Origin: Hominimerdicola alba
Lineage (GTDB): Bacteria > Bacillota > Clostridia > Oscillospirales > Ruminococcaceae
Direction: 5' to 3'
Length of the DNA stretch: 64,000 bases
NCBI RefSeq assembly: GCF_900112155.1
Contig: NZ_FOKQ01000007.1
Location: forward strand, 62,001-126,000
Numbering within the stretch: the first letter of the stretch is position 1; each line of letters opens with the position of its first letter. The position numbers were made by a program, and so were the translations under genes. The notes beneath the pieces were generated by a model that was not told the origin of the DNA, made no database searches, and worked only from the letters and a program-made list of their open reading frames with translations. Shown one piece after another: positions 47,122 through 54,448 of the stretch.

Positions 47122-48429
47122 ATGAAATATACCGAAAGGGAAGTACTTCAGTTTGTGGAGGAAAATGATGTAAAGTTTATAAAGCTGATGTTCTGCGACA
47201 TTTTCGGGGCACTCAAAAGTATATCTGTACCCGCTTCGGAACTGCCGAAGATATTCCAGAAGGGATTGCTTTTTGATGCTTCAAAGCTCAGCGGCTTTAT
47301 GAATTTTTCAAGCACCGATCTGCTGCTTTTCCCTGATCCCGACACACTGGCGTTGCTGCCGTGGAGACCTCAGCAGGGCAGGGTAGTGAGATTTTTCTGT
47401 ACAATAAAATACACAGATGGCACTGTCTTTGACGGTGACGGCAGAGCTTTCCTGAAAAATGCTGTGGAGTATGCAAGAGGAAAGGGCTATAATTTCCAGA
47501 TTGGCACTTCATGTGAGTTCTATGTTTTTGAGAAGAACGACAATGGTCAGATAACCAAGATACCTCACGATTATGCAGGCTACTGCGATATCGCCCCTGC
47601 TGACAAGGGTGAGAATCTGAGACGAGATATCTGCCTGACCCTTGAGCAGATGGACATTTATCCCGAAAGCTCCCGTCACGAGAGCGGACCGGGTCAGAAC
47701 GAGATAGATTTCCGTTATTCCAACGCTTTGAATGCGGCGGATAATCTGGTGACATTCAAGAACGTTGTAAAATCCGTAGCGGACAGAAACGGTCTGTATG
47801 CTACATTTATGCCAAAGCCCCTTTGCGACAGACCGGGTTCTGGTCTGCATATCATGCTGCTTTGCATGAAGGGTATGGAGAATATTTTCATGCCACGCAG
47901 AGGTGATCTTGGAAGCGAAGCTAAGTCCATGATTGCAGGTATACTCAAAAGGGTCAGGGAGATAACTCTTTTCCTGAACTCTACCGCAAGCTCTTACAGC
48001 AGACTTGGAACATCCCGTGCACCTAAGTATATCACATGGTCTCACGAGAATTTCGCACAGCTGGTAAGAGTGCCAATGATAAACACCGATGAGAATGCCA
48101 TGATACTCCGTTCTCCCGATAATACCTGCAACCCGTATTTTGCACTGGGTCTGGTGATCTATGCCGCCCTTGAGGGTGCGCTTAACGGTGAAGAACTTTG
48201 CTCGGCTACCGACCTTTCGCTCGATAATATCGCGGAGCTTACCGAAAAGCTACCCGCTACTCTCGATGAAGCCATAGAAGCGGCAAGGGGCAGTGAATTC
48301 CTGGCAGACAGGCTTTCCGAGAATCTTATCTCTCATGTTCTTGGCGAAAAGGAAAAGGAAGCCAAGGAGTATGCTGTCTGCGAAAATAAGGAAATGTTCG
48401 AGACAGTGAGATACTTCTACACACTGTAA
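47122..48429 (+). CDS. glnA: Glutamine synthetase (type I)
   Basis: The 435-residue enzyme makes glutamine from glutamate, ammonia and ATP. Conserved parts: FCDIFGALKSISVPASEL, the metal-binding Glu in GTSCEFYVFE, SGPGQNEIDFRY, GSGLHIMLL with the Mg-binding His, SSYSRLGTSRAPKYITWSHEN and LRSPDNTCNPYFALGLVIYAALEG. The length fits the short GSI-alpha type. A 74-residue ORF and an ANTAR regulator follow directly, an arrangement that links this enzyme to RNA-level nitrogen control. Confidence 0.94.
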   Translation: MKYTEREVLQFVEENDVKFIKLMFCDIFGALKSISVPASELPKIFQKGLLFDASKLSGFMNFSSTDLLLFPDPDTLALLPWRPQQGRVVRFFCTIKYTDGTVFDGDGRAFLKNAVEYARGKGYNFQIGTSCEFYVFEKNDNGQITKIPHDYAGYCDIAPADKGENLRRDICLTLEQMDIYPESSRHESGPGQNEIDFRYSNALNAADNLVTFKNVVKSVADRNGLYATFMPKPLCDRPGSGLHIMLLCMKGMENIFMPRRGDLGSEAKSMIAGILKRVREITLFLNSTASSYSRLGTSRAPKYITWSHENFAQLVRVPMINTDENAMILRSPDNTCNPYFALGLVIYAALEGALNGEELCSATDLSLDNIAELTEKLPATLDEAIEAARGSEFLADRLSENLISHVLGEKEKEAKEYAVCENKEMFETVRYFYTL

Positions 48430-48653
48430 TGGTATCAAAAAAGGGAAAACGCAAGATAGTTTACGATGACAAAGTGTACTACTGGTACGTCAGGGTCACT
48501 GAGGAAAGTCACCGTATAAATATAATTTCCGAAGATAAGAAAGTCAGGATATGTGTGCCGTTTCGTGACACCGAGGAAAGTGTCACACCGGGTACGGTGC
48601 GGGAGCTTCTTGAAAAGCATTTTGCCGATCAGAAAGCAGTAACTGAAATATGA
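48429..48653 (+). CDS. Small hypothetical protein coupled to glutamine synthetase
   Basis: The 74-residue basic protein has no recognised family. Its ATG overlaps the glnA stop (TAATG), so it depends on translation of glnA. It has a Lys/Arg-rich start (MVSKKGKRKIVYDDKVYYWYV), a beta-rich middle and a helical acidic end. It has no signal or membrane segment. It could be a regulator of the enzyme or of the downstream ANTAR protein, on position only. Confidence 0.65.
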   Translation: MVSKKGKRKIVYDDKVYYWYVRVTEESHRINIISEDKKVRICVPFRDTEESVTPGTVRELLEKHFADQKAVTEI

Positions 48654-48737
48654 TATTTCTTGATCGGGAACAGAGCAGAAATGCTCATTTAAAGATAGAA
48701 ACAATTAAAGCCTGTTATTTTGAAAGGGGGAGAAATT

Positions 48738-49310
48738 TTGGACAGAATACTTATAGCAGCAGGGTCTGACAAGCACGTATCTGCACTTGTAAGTCAGCTG
48801 AAAGAGATTTTCCCCGGGGTAAGGTTCTCAACTGTTTCAACGGGGCGCGATGCAAGGCGTGTAATATCGGAGCAGGATTTCGATATGATAGTGGTAAGCT
48901 GTCCGCTGCCGGATGAGAACGGTTCCGATCTGGCAGAGTTTGTTTATTCCGCTTCGGACGCCATGTGTGTATTGCTGGTAAAGAGCGATATTTACGAAGA
49001 TGTTGCTGACAAGGTAGAAGACGTCGGCGCGATGGTAATATCAAAGCCCCTGAACCGCGAGCTTTTCTACCGTGCGATGAGGTTCACGGCGGCGGCAAGA
49101 AAGCGTATGCTGGGCATAAAGTCAGAAAACATAAAGTTACAGAAAAAGCTGGAGGAGATACGTTCAGTAAACCGCGCAAAACTGGCGCTGATGCAGTATC
49201 TGGGCTTCACCGAACAGCAGGCGCACAGGTATATCGAGAAAGAAGCTATGGATATGCGCTGCACAAAGCTTGAAGTAGCACGCAAGGTCATTCAGATGTA
49301 CGAGGTTTGA
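48738..49310 (+). CDS. ANTAR-domain response regulator (RNA-binding antiterminator)
   Basis: The 190-residue protein starts at a TTG with GGGGGAG 5 bp upstream. It has a receiver-like domain (about 1-115) in which VVSCPLPDENGSD occupies the phospho-acceptor loop; Asp is not where it normally stands, so this may be a pseudo-receiver. A coiled-coil helix and a C-terminal ANTAR domain follow (RAKLALMQYLGFTEQQAHRYIEKEAMDMRCTKLEVARKVI). ANTAR proteins bind paired hairpins in leaders and prevent termination, often in nitrogen genes. It is the last gene of the glnA operon. Confidence 0.88.
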   Translation: MDRILIAAGSDKHVSALVSQLKEIFPGVRFSTVSTGRDARRVISEQDFDMIVVSCPLPDENGSDLAEFVYSASDAMCVLLVKSDIYEDVADKVEDVGAMVISKPLNRELFYRAMRFTAAARKRMLGIKSENIKLQKKLEEIRSVNRAKLALMQYLGFTEQQAHRYIEKEAMDMRCTKLEVARKVIQMYEV

Positions 49311-49439
49311 GCAATTCATAATTTATAATTCATAATTATTGGCAGTGACGGACATTTGCTGTTCTTAGGATAGAATGGCGGCAGCACCGAAACTATGATG
49401 CACACAAACTTATGCGATTTGGAAAGAACGAGGTGTGAT

Positions 49440-49973
49440 ATGGCTAATACTTTTATGGTTCACAGAAATTCGCCCGTTGAAGAATGTTTTCGTTTAGGCA
49501 ATGCGGCATCGGATGAGTTCCTGGATGCGATAGTCCTGGCTGGTTCTGCACTGGCTGAGACAGAACGTGAAAAGCAGCTGATAATGTGGCTGACTCTACA
49601 GCATACGAATATATGCGGAATGGGCAACGTAGGTTTTGAGATAGCGGAAATGCCCTGGACAAAGGCAGGATTTGAAAGCGAGAAAGCGTTCATACTGCGC
49701 TGTATAGAGGCTGCCAAAACCAAGCTCTGGTGGGACAGGCGCAGATATCCGCTCATAGAAGAGCTTGTTATACCGTGGCTCGAAAGTTTCGGTAAACTCG
49801 TCGATCAGATGACGGTGGAATATGTAAATGAAGATGAGCTGAACGAATGGCTGTCATGGTTCCCCGAGATCGGCAAGGAGTATATCCTGAGAGATTTCCC
49901 GACTTGTGAAAAGCATAAGGGTATGCTGGTATCTTTGTATGGGTGCAGGCTTTGTCTGGAGGAGAAAGGATAA
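49440..49973 (+). CDS. Hypothetical protein with C-terminal Cys/His cluster
   Basis: The 177-residue soluble protein is not recognised. It is rich in Trp and acidic residues, with a possible helical bundle (FLDAIVLAGSALAETEREKQLIMWL). Its C-terminal CEKH and CRLC pairs are separated by about ten residues and could bind zinc. The ATG at 49440 follows a GAGGTG ribosome site. It ends 13 bp before a membrane protein gene on the same strand, probably an operon. Confidence 0.65.
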   Translation: MANTFMVHRNSPVEECFRLGNAASDEFLDAIVLAGSALAETEREKQLIMWLTLQHTNICGMGNVGFEIAEMPWTKAGFESEKAFILRCIEAAKTKLWWDRRRYPLIEELVIPWLESFGKLVDQMTVEYVNEDELNEWLSWFPEIGKEYILRDFPTCEKHKGMLVSLYGCRLCLEEKG

Positions 49974-49986
49974 GTGATAAACAAAA

Positions 49987-50694
49987 ATGGAGACAACGAT
50001 AAAAAAGCCTGATAGGGCAAGAAAAAAGCAGCTGATCGCAGATCTCATCATTATCGGATTGGTGAGTTTTGCGGTCTTGCTTTTTGCAAACAGAATAAAC
50101 GCATATTCATATGACCTCAGCAAACCGCTGATGAAAAGGCTGTGCGTGACGGCACTGTGCGGTCAGTTTGCGATAGCGGGGCTTGGCATAACGATAGTCT
50201 GTATCATAAGGCGTGAGAAGTTCACGAAATTCGGGCTGAACACCAAAAATCTTCTGCCCGCTCTTCTTTTAAGCCTGTTATGCTGTGTGCCAGACTTCAT
50301 CTATAATCTGGCAAGAGGTCATGTTCACCAGTGGTTCCCGTTTTACGATGTGTCCATGACACCGCAGCTGCTTGAAAAAAGTCTGCCCGTGAAGGTTTGC
50401 GGACTGCTGATAACCGCATTGTTCTGGGGATTTTTTGAAGGCTTCAACTATGTGGTGATACGCGACAAGATAAGTGAGCTTGCTCCGTCTAAATACAGAT
50501 TCTGGGACGTTGGCGCATTTGTCTGTGCTGTGATGTGTATACTTATTCACGGTGCGGTAGGTGTGACCTCCGAAGCTTTTCTTGAAATGGTGTGTACGCT
50601 CATACTTATTTACGGTATGCTGATAGTCAGGAAAGAGACTGACAATGCCTGGGGCTGTGTGCTGATATTCTTCGTCTACTGGAATGCTTTGTGA
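49987..50694 (+). CDS. Multi-pass membrane protein, possibly CPBP-like
   Basis: The 235-residue protein has about seven hydrophobic segments. WGFFEGFNYVVIRDKI followed by a later ILIHGAVG recalls the Glu and His motifs of the CPBP (Abi/CAAX-protease-like) family, but the usual EExxxR pair is reduced to EG, so the assignment is weak and activity doubtful. It lies just downstream of the Cys/His-cluster protein. Confidence 0.55.
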   Translation: METTIKKPDRARKKQLIADLIIIGLVSFAVLLFANRINAYSYDLSKPLMKRLCVTALCGQFAIAGLGITIVCIIRREKFTKFGLNTKNLLPALLLSLLCCVPDFIYNLARGHVHQWFPFYDVSMTPQLLEKSLPVKVCGLLITALFWGFFEGFNYVVIRDKISELAPSKYRFWDVGAFVCAVMCILIHGAVGVTSEAFLEMVCTLILIYGMLIVRKETDNAWGCVLIFFVYWNAL

Positions 50695-50775
50695 TCTTAG
50701 TTATATGTGTGATAGTCAGTTGTGACTAACCGTGTTAAGAAAATGTAGACAGAATGTTAAATCAGGGAAATATAC

Positions 50776-50804
50776 TTGAAATCCATGTCGATATGATGTA
50801 TAAT
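50776..50804 (+). promoter_or_regulatory. Sigma-A type promoter for fba
   Basis: TTGAAA (50776-50781), 17 bp, TATAAT (50799-50804), 46 bp before the start. It is very similar to the gap promoter. Confidence 0.85.
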
Positions 50805-50850
50805 AGATATGGCAAAAAATCCATAATTATTTTTTTGGAGGTATTTTATA

Positions 50851-51714
50851 ATGTTAGTTAATGCTAAAGAAATGCTTGATAAGGCAAGAGCTGGTAAGTA
50901 CGCAGTTGGTCAGTTCAACATCAACAACCTTGAGTGGACAAAGGCTATCCTGCTGACTGCTCAGGAGCTGAATTCACCTGTTATCCTCGGTGTATCCGAA
51001 GGCGCAGGTAAGTATATGTGCGGTTTTGAGACTGTAGCTGCTATGGTAGCTGCTATGGATAAGTCTCTGGGCATCACTGTTCCTGTTGCTCTGCACCTTG
51101 ACCACGGTTCCTATGAGGGCTGCTACAAGTGCATCAAGGCAGGCTTTACTTCTATAATGTTCGATGGTTCTCATTTCCCTATCGACGAGAACGTTGCTAA
51201 GACAACTGAGCTCGTTAACGTAGCTCACGGTCTGGGTCTCTCCATCGAGGCTGAGGTCGGCGCTATCGGCGGCGAAGAGGATGGCGTTATCGGTAAGGGC
51301 GAGTGCGCAGATCCCGCTGAGTGCAAGCAGATCGCTGATCTGGGTGTTGATTTCCTGGCTGCAGGTATCGGCAACATCCACGGTGTATATCCCGATAACT
51401 GGGAGGGTCTGAGCTTTGAGACTCTCGAGGCTATCAACAAGACTGTTGGCGATATGCCTCTGGTACTGCACGGCGGTACAGGTATCCCCGATGATATGAT
51501 CACTAAGGCTATCTCTCTGGGCGTTGCTAAGATCAACGTTAACACTGAGTGCCAGCTGGTATTTGCTGACGCTACAAGAGGCTACGTTGAGGCTGGCAAG
51601 GACAAGCAGGGCAAGGGCTTCGATCCCAGAAAGCTGCTGGCTCCCGGCTTTGAGGCTATCAAGGCTAAGGTCAAGGAGAAGATGGAACTGTTCGGTTCTG
51701 TTGGCAAGGCTTAA
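50851..51714 (+). CDS. fba: Class II fructose-bisphosphate aldolase
   Basis: The 287-residue zinc enzyme splits fructose 1,6-bisphosphate in glycolysis. It has AVGQFNINNLEWTKAIL, VALHLDHGSYEGCYKCI with catalytic Asp and zinc His, the second zinc site Glu/His region (IEAEVGAIGGEEDGV), VLHGGTGIPDDMI and KINVNTECQ. Codon use is strongly biased, and it has a strong promoter, an AGGAGG-like ribosome site (TTGGAGG) and a terminator, so it is a highly expressed single gene. Confidence 0.97.
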   Translation: MLVNAKEMLDKARAGKYAVGQFNINNLEWTKAILLTAQELNSPVILGVSEGAGKYMCGFETVAAMVAAMDKSLGITVPVALHLDHGSYEGCYKCIKAGFTSIMFDGSHFPIDENVAKTTELVNVAHGLGLSIEAEVGAIGGEEDGVIGKGECADPAECKQIADLGVDFLAAGIGNIHGVYPDNWEGLSFETLEAINKTVGDMPLVLHGGTGIPDDMITKAISLGVAKINVNTECQLVFADATRGYVEAGKDKQGKGFDPRKLLAPGFEAIKAKVKEKMELFGSVGKA

Positions 51715-51736
51715 TTCAAAGTATAATATTCGGTCA

Positions 51737-51768
51737 GCCTGCTGCTTTATGCGGCAGGCGGCTTTTTT
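51737..51768 (+). terminator. Rho-independent terminator after fba
   Basis: GCCTGCTGC (51737-51745), loop TTTAT, GCGGCAGGC (51751-51759), then a T run after GGC. One mismatch. Confidence 0.88.
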
Positions 51769-51812
51769 AAGAACGGGTATGTGATCCTGGACGCTGAAAT
51801 GGAGGGCTGGCG

Positions 51813-52316
51813 ATGGAGCTTATCAATTCACGAAGAATGATGAATATCGGTGTGATGACGGCGCTGTACGTGCTGTTGACCATATTGTGCGCACCGCTTG
51901 CCTATGATCAGGTACAGCTGAGGTTTTCTGAATTGCTGATACTGCTGTGCTTTTTCAACAAGGATTATATATTCTCTCTGACCGTGGGATGCTTTATTTC
52001 AAATATGATGAGCTCGCTGGGCTTTGCTGATGTTGGATTCGGTTCAATGGCAACACTTGCCTCTGCTGTGCTGATATACGCATTCAGAGAAAAGATCAAT
52101 CTGTTGGTCGCTTCGATATTCCCTGTGGTGATAAATGGTTTTGTAGTCGCCGCCGAGTTGCATTTCATACAAGGTCTGTCCTTCTGGGAGAGCGTCGTTT
52201 ACGTTTCCCTCGGCGAATTTATCTGTGTAAGCGTTATCGGCGTTTTCGTTATAGGAATGCTGAGCAAGAAGAAAGGCTTTATGAAAGTCATAATGACCGG
52301 AAACGATATCGCTTAG
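51813..52316 (+). CDS. queT: QueT-family queuosine-precursor transporter (ECF S component)
   Basis: The 167-residue membrane protein has about five to six helices and the QueT signatures: MTALYVLLTILCAPLAYDQVQLRFSELLILL, LTVGCFISNMMSSLGFADVGFGSMATL and GFVVAAELHFIQG. It is the substrate-binding part of an energy-coupling-factor transporter; the ECF ATPases and T component must come from elsewhere. With queH at 24 kb it indicates uptake of a queuosine precursor. No preQ1 riboswitch core was seen in the short upstream region. GGAGGG precedes the ATG. Confidence 0.88.
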   Translation: MELINSRRMMNIGVMTALYVLLTILCAPLAYDQVQLRFSELLILLCFFNKDYIFSLTVGCFISNMMSSLGFADVGFGSMATLASAVLIYAFREKINLLVASIFPVVINGFVVAAELHFIQGLSFWESVVYVSLGEFICVSVIGVFVIGMLSKKKGFMKVIMTGNDIA

Positions 52317-52338
52317 ACCTAAATATCTGTAAATGATA

Positions 52339-52370
52339 AGACACCGCGCATTTTGTTATGTGTGGTGTCT
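52339..52370 (+). terminator. Hairpin after queT
   Basis: AGACACC (52339-52345) pairs with GGTGTCT (52364-52370). The T tail is weak, so termination may be partial. Confidence 0.55.
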
Positions 52371-52446
52371 AAAATTTGTCGCGAAATAAGATATTTTAAG
52401 AATAACTAATTCACAAAAGGTTTAAGATAAAAATTTTCAAAAGGGG

Positions 52447-52475
52447 TTGACTTTATAGGATGACTGTGATATAAT
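52447..52475 (+). promoter_or_regulatory. Sigma-A type promoter for tRNA-Leu
   Basis: TTGACT (52447-52452), 17 bp, TATAAT (52470-52475). Confidence 0.82.
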
Positions 52476-52517
52476 AGATACTGTTGTGAGGGACACAACA
52501 AAAACAAAATAAAAAAT

Positions 52518-52604
52518 GCAGGTATGGCGGAATAGGCAGACGCGCTAGCTTCAGGTGCTAGTGGGGGCAACCTCGTGGAAGTTCAAGTCTTCTTACCTGC
52601 ACCA
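52518..52604 (+). tRNA. tRNA-Leu (anticodon CAG), CCA encoded
   Basis: Acceptor stem GCAGGTA / TACCTGC with discriminator A and encoded CCA (52602-52604). The anticodon stem CTAGC/GCTAG encloses TTCAGGT (CAG). The long variable arm (TGGGGGCAACCTCGT) and T arm GTTCAAGTC fit leucine. Confidence 0.95.
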
Positions 52605-52608
52605 TTCA

Positions 52609-52641
52609 AACCTCGTAAACGATTTGTTTGCGAGGTTTTTT
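52609..52641 (+). terminator. Rho-independent terminator after tRNA-Leu
   Basis: AACCTCGTAAAC (52609-52620), loop GATTT, GTTTGCGAGGTT (52626-52637), T run. One mismatch. Confidence 0.92.
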
Positions 52642-52683
52642 GTTGATCATTTTTTGGGGGAGATATTGTCGGTTATGATGATA

Positions 52684-52712
52684 TTGACATCTCTACGGAA
52701 TGATGATATAAT
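52684..52712 (+). promoter_or_regulatory. Consensus sigma-A promoter for the LysR regulator
   Basis: TTGACA (52684-52689), 17 bp, TATAAT (52707-52712), 25 bp before the start. Confidence 0.85.
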
Positions 52713-52737
52713 AAACAAAATTGACTGGGGTGAACTT

Positions 52738-53667
52738 ATGAATATCATACATATGAAATATGCTGTTGAGGTGGCTAGAATAGGCTCGATAAACAAGGCG
52801 GCGGAAGAACTGCTGATAGCACAGCCGAACCTCAGCCGAAGCATTAAGGAGCTTGAAGCCGACCTTGGCATAACTATATTTTCACGAACATCAAAGGGCA
52901 TGAACCTTACTCCCGAGGGCGAGGAGTTTATCGGATACGCCCGTAAGATACTTGACCAGATAGACGATGTTGAGCGGATATACCGTCAGGGTGTGCCTAA
53001 AAAGCAGAAGTTTTCCATCTCTGTTCCCAGGGCGAGCTATATCTCAGAAGCCTTTGCAGAGTTTTCCCGAACTATCACAGGGGATTCGGCAGAGCTTTTC
53101 TATTACGAAACTAATGCCCACCGTGCCATAGATAATATTTTTGATTCCAATTACAGCCTTGGCATAATCAGGTATGCCTCCGTATACGATAAGTATTTCA
53201 AACGATCGCTGGAAGAAAAAGGACTGGAGTACGAGCTCATAGCCGAGTTTTCCTATATGCTGGTGGCAAGTAAGGAGAGCAGTTTGGCATCGCTGGACGA
53301 AGTGCACTTCGGAGATCTCACGAATATGATAGAGATAGCCCACGCCGACCCCTATGTGCCGTCACTGCCACTTTCAAACGTCAAAAAGGAAGAGCTGCTT
53401 GACAGCATTGGCAGGAGGATATTCCTTTTTGAAAGGGGAAGTCAGTTCGACTTACTGTCCCTTAATCCCGAGACATATATGTGGGTGTCGCCCCTGCCTG
53501 ACAGAGTGCTGGATATCTACGGTCTTGTGCAGAAAAAGTGCATCGACAACAAGCGTCAGTACAAAGATGTGCTGATATATCGTAAAGGATATAACCTTAC
53601 TGATCTTGACCGCAGATTCATCACTGCGCTTATTGAATCAAAGAGGGCTTATTTTCCGAAAGATTGA
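52738..53667 (+). CDS. LysR-family transcriptional regulator
   Basis: The 309-residue protein has the LysR winged helix at the N-terminus (MKYAVEVARIGSINKAAEELLIAQPNLSRSIKELEADLGITIFSRTSKGMNLTPEGEEF) and a co-inducer-binding domain from about residue 90. The ATG at 52738 is chosen over a much longer frame because it follows the promoter and a GGGGTGA ribosome site and gives the usual LysR start. No divergent target gene is present, so its regulon is not evident. Confidence 0.9.
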   Translation: MNIIHMKYAVEVARIGSINKAAEELLIAQPNLSRSIKELEADLGITIFSRTSKGMNLTPEGEEFIGYARKILDQIDDVERIYRQGVPKKQKFSISVPRASYISEAFAEFSRTITGDSAELFYYETNAHRAIDNIFDSNYSLGIIRYASVYDKYFKRSLEEKGLEYELIAEFSYMLVASKESSLASLDEVHFGDLTNMIEIAHADPYVPSLPLSNVKKEELLDSIGRRIFLFERGSQFDLLSLNPETYMWVSPLPDRVLDIYGLVQKKCIDNKRQYKDVLIYRKGYNLTDLDRRFITALIESKRAYFPKD

Positions 53668-53691
53668 CAGGGTCGCGTAAATACGAACTTT

Positions 53692-53728
53692 AACACAGTT
53701 TTCCGTAAAAGGAGAGCTGTGTTTTTTT
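53692..53728 (+). terminator. Rho-independent terminator after the LysR gene
   Basis: AACACAG (53692-53698) pairs with CTGTGTT (53717-53723), with partial inner pairing, then a T run. Confidence 0.82.
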
Positions 53729-53779
53729 ATTGATAGGGGTTATATCGGTAAAGATAATATCGATATACTTTTTTGGTTA

Positions 53780-53808
53780 TTCCGTTATCATAAAAAGGGT
53801 GATATAAT
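53780..53808 (+). promoter_or_regulatory. Likely promoter of the rex-adhE-hydrogenase operon (weak -35)
   Basis: TATAAT (53803-53808) lies 22 bp before the rex GTG. The -35 position (53780-53785) reads TTCCGT and is poor. A perfect palindrome ATATCGATAT (53757-53766) and a direct repeat GGTTAT/GTTATC lie just upstream. No TTGTTAA-N4-TTAACAA Rex box is visible. Confidence 0.55.
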
Positions 53809-53829
53809 TGAAGCATCGGAGGTGAGAAA

Positions 53830-54432
53830 GTGAAAGAACCGGTATTTTCAAAGGCTACGCTGGGCAGACTGCCCATATATCTGGATTACCTGAGGACAGG
53901 TGATCACGGCGAGAATATTTCCGCCGCTGAGATATCAAGGGCGCTGGGGCTGGGGGATGTTCAGGTGAGAAAAGACCTTAACGCAGTCTGCGGTACAGGA
54001 AAACCCAAGATAGGCTACAAGACAACCGAGCTTATCGCGGCGCTTGAAGCTGTCCTTGGAAGAAAGGCGGCTACCCCGGTTGTTATAGTAGGCGCGGGAA
54101 AGCTGGGCAAAGCACTGCTGGATTTCGATGGTTTCGATGAATACGGCATCAAGATATCTGCCGCGTTTGATGTGGACAAAAGTCTGCTCTGCGACAGGAT
54201 ACTTCCCATGGATAACTTTACTAACTACTGTCGGCTTTATGATATCCATGCGGGAATAATCACGGTGCCTGCCGCCTGTGCGGAGGAAGTCTGTGACATT
54301 ATGGTAAAGAGCGGTATAACGGCGATTTGGAATTTTGCGCCAACAGTTCTGAATGTCCCCGAGAATATAACAGTGTGTCAGGAAAATCTGGCGCTTTCAC
54401 TGGCACATCTTACCATGAAACTTAGGAAATGA
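53830..54432 (+). CDS. rex: Redox-sensing transcriptional repressor Rex
   Basis: The 200-residue protein has an N-terminal winged helix (about 1-78, LPIYLDYLR...ISAAEISRALGLGDVQVRKDL) and a Rossmann domain that reads the NADH/NAD ratio, with VIVGAGKLGKAL (residues 85-96) and a C-terminal swapped helix. It uses a GTG start with GGAGGTG upstream. Rex leaves DNA when NADH rises and so turns on reoxidation pathways. It is the first gene of an operon with adhE and hydrogenases, which are classic Rex targets, so autoregulation is likely. Confidence 0.95.
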   Translation: MKEPVFSKATLGRLPIYLDYLRTGDHGENISAAEISRALGLGDVQVRKDLNAVCGTGKPKIGYKTTELIAALEAVLGRKAATPVVIVGAGKLGKALLDFDGFDEYGIKISAAFDVDKSLLCDRILPMDNFTNYCRLYDIHAGIITVPAACAEEVCDIMVKSGITAIWNFAPTVLNVPENITVCQENLALSLAHLTMKLRK

Positions 54433-54448
54433 TACGGAGGAAAGTTCA

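Noticed and set aside
49313-49340. AT-rich palindromic stretch (AATTCATAATTTATAATTC...) as a mobile-element scar
   Set aside because: It has simple composition with no flanking duplication, terminal repeats or transposase. A short similar TAATTATGAATTA sits at the ktrA terminator, but this is too little to call a repeat family.
51715-51812. A preQ1 riboswitch before queT
   Set aside because: The gap is taken up by the fba terminator, and no short C-rich loop with an A-rich tail pseudoknot is visible.
53729-53829. A possible Rex operator upstream of rex
   Set aside because: Only a direct repeat (GGTTAT, GTTATC) and an ATATCGATAT palindrome are present. Neither matches TTGTTAA-N4-TTAACAA closely enough to call.
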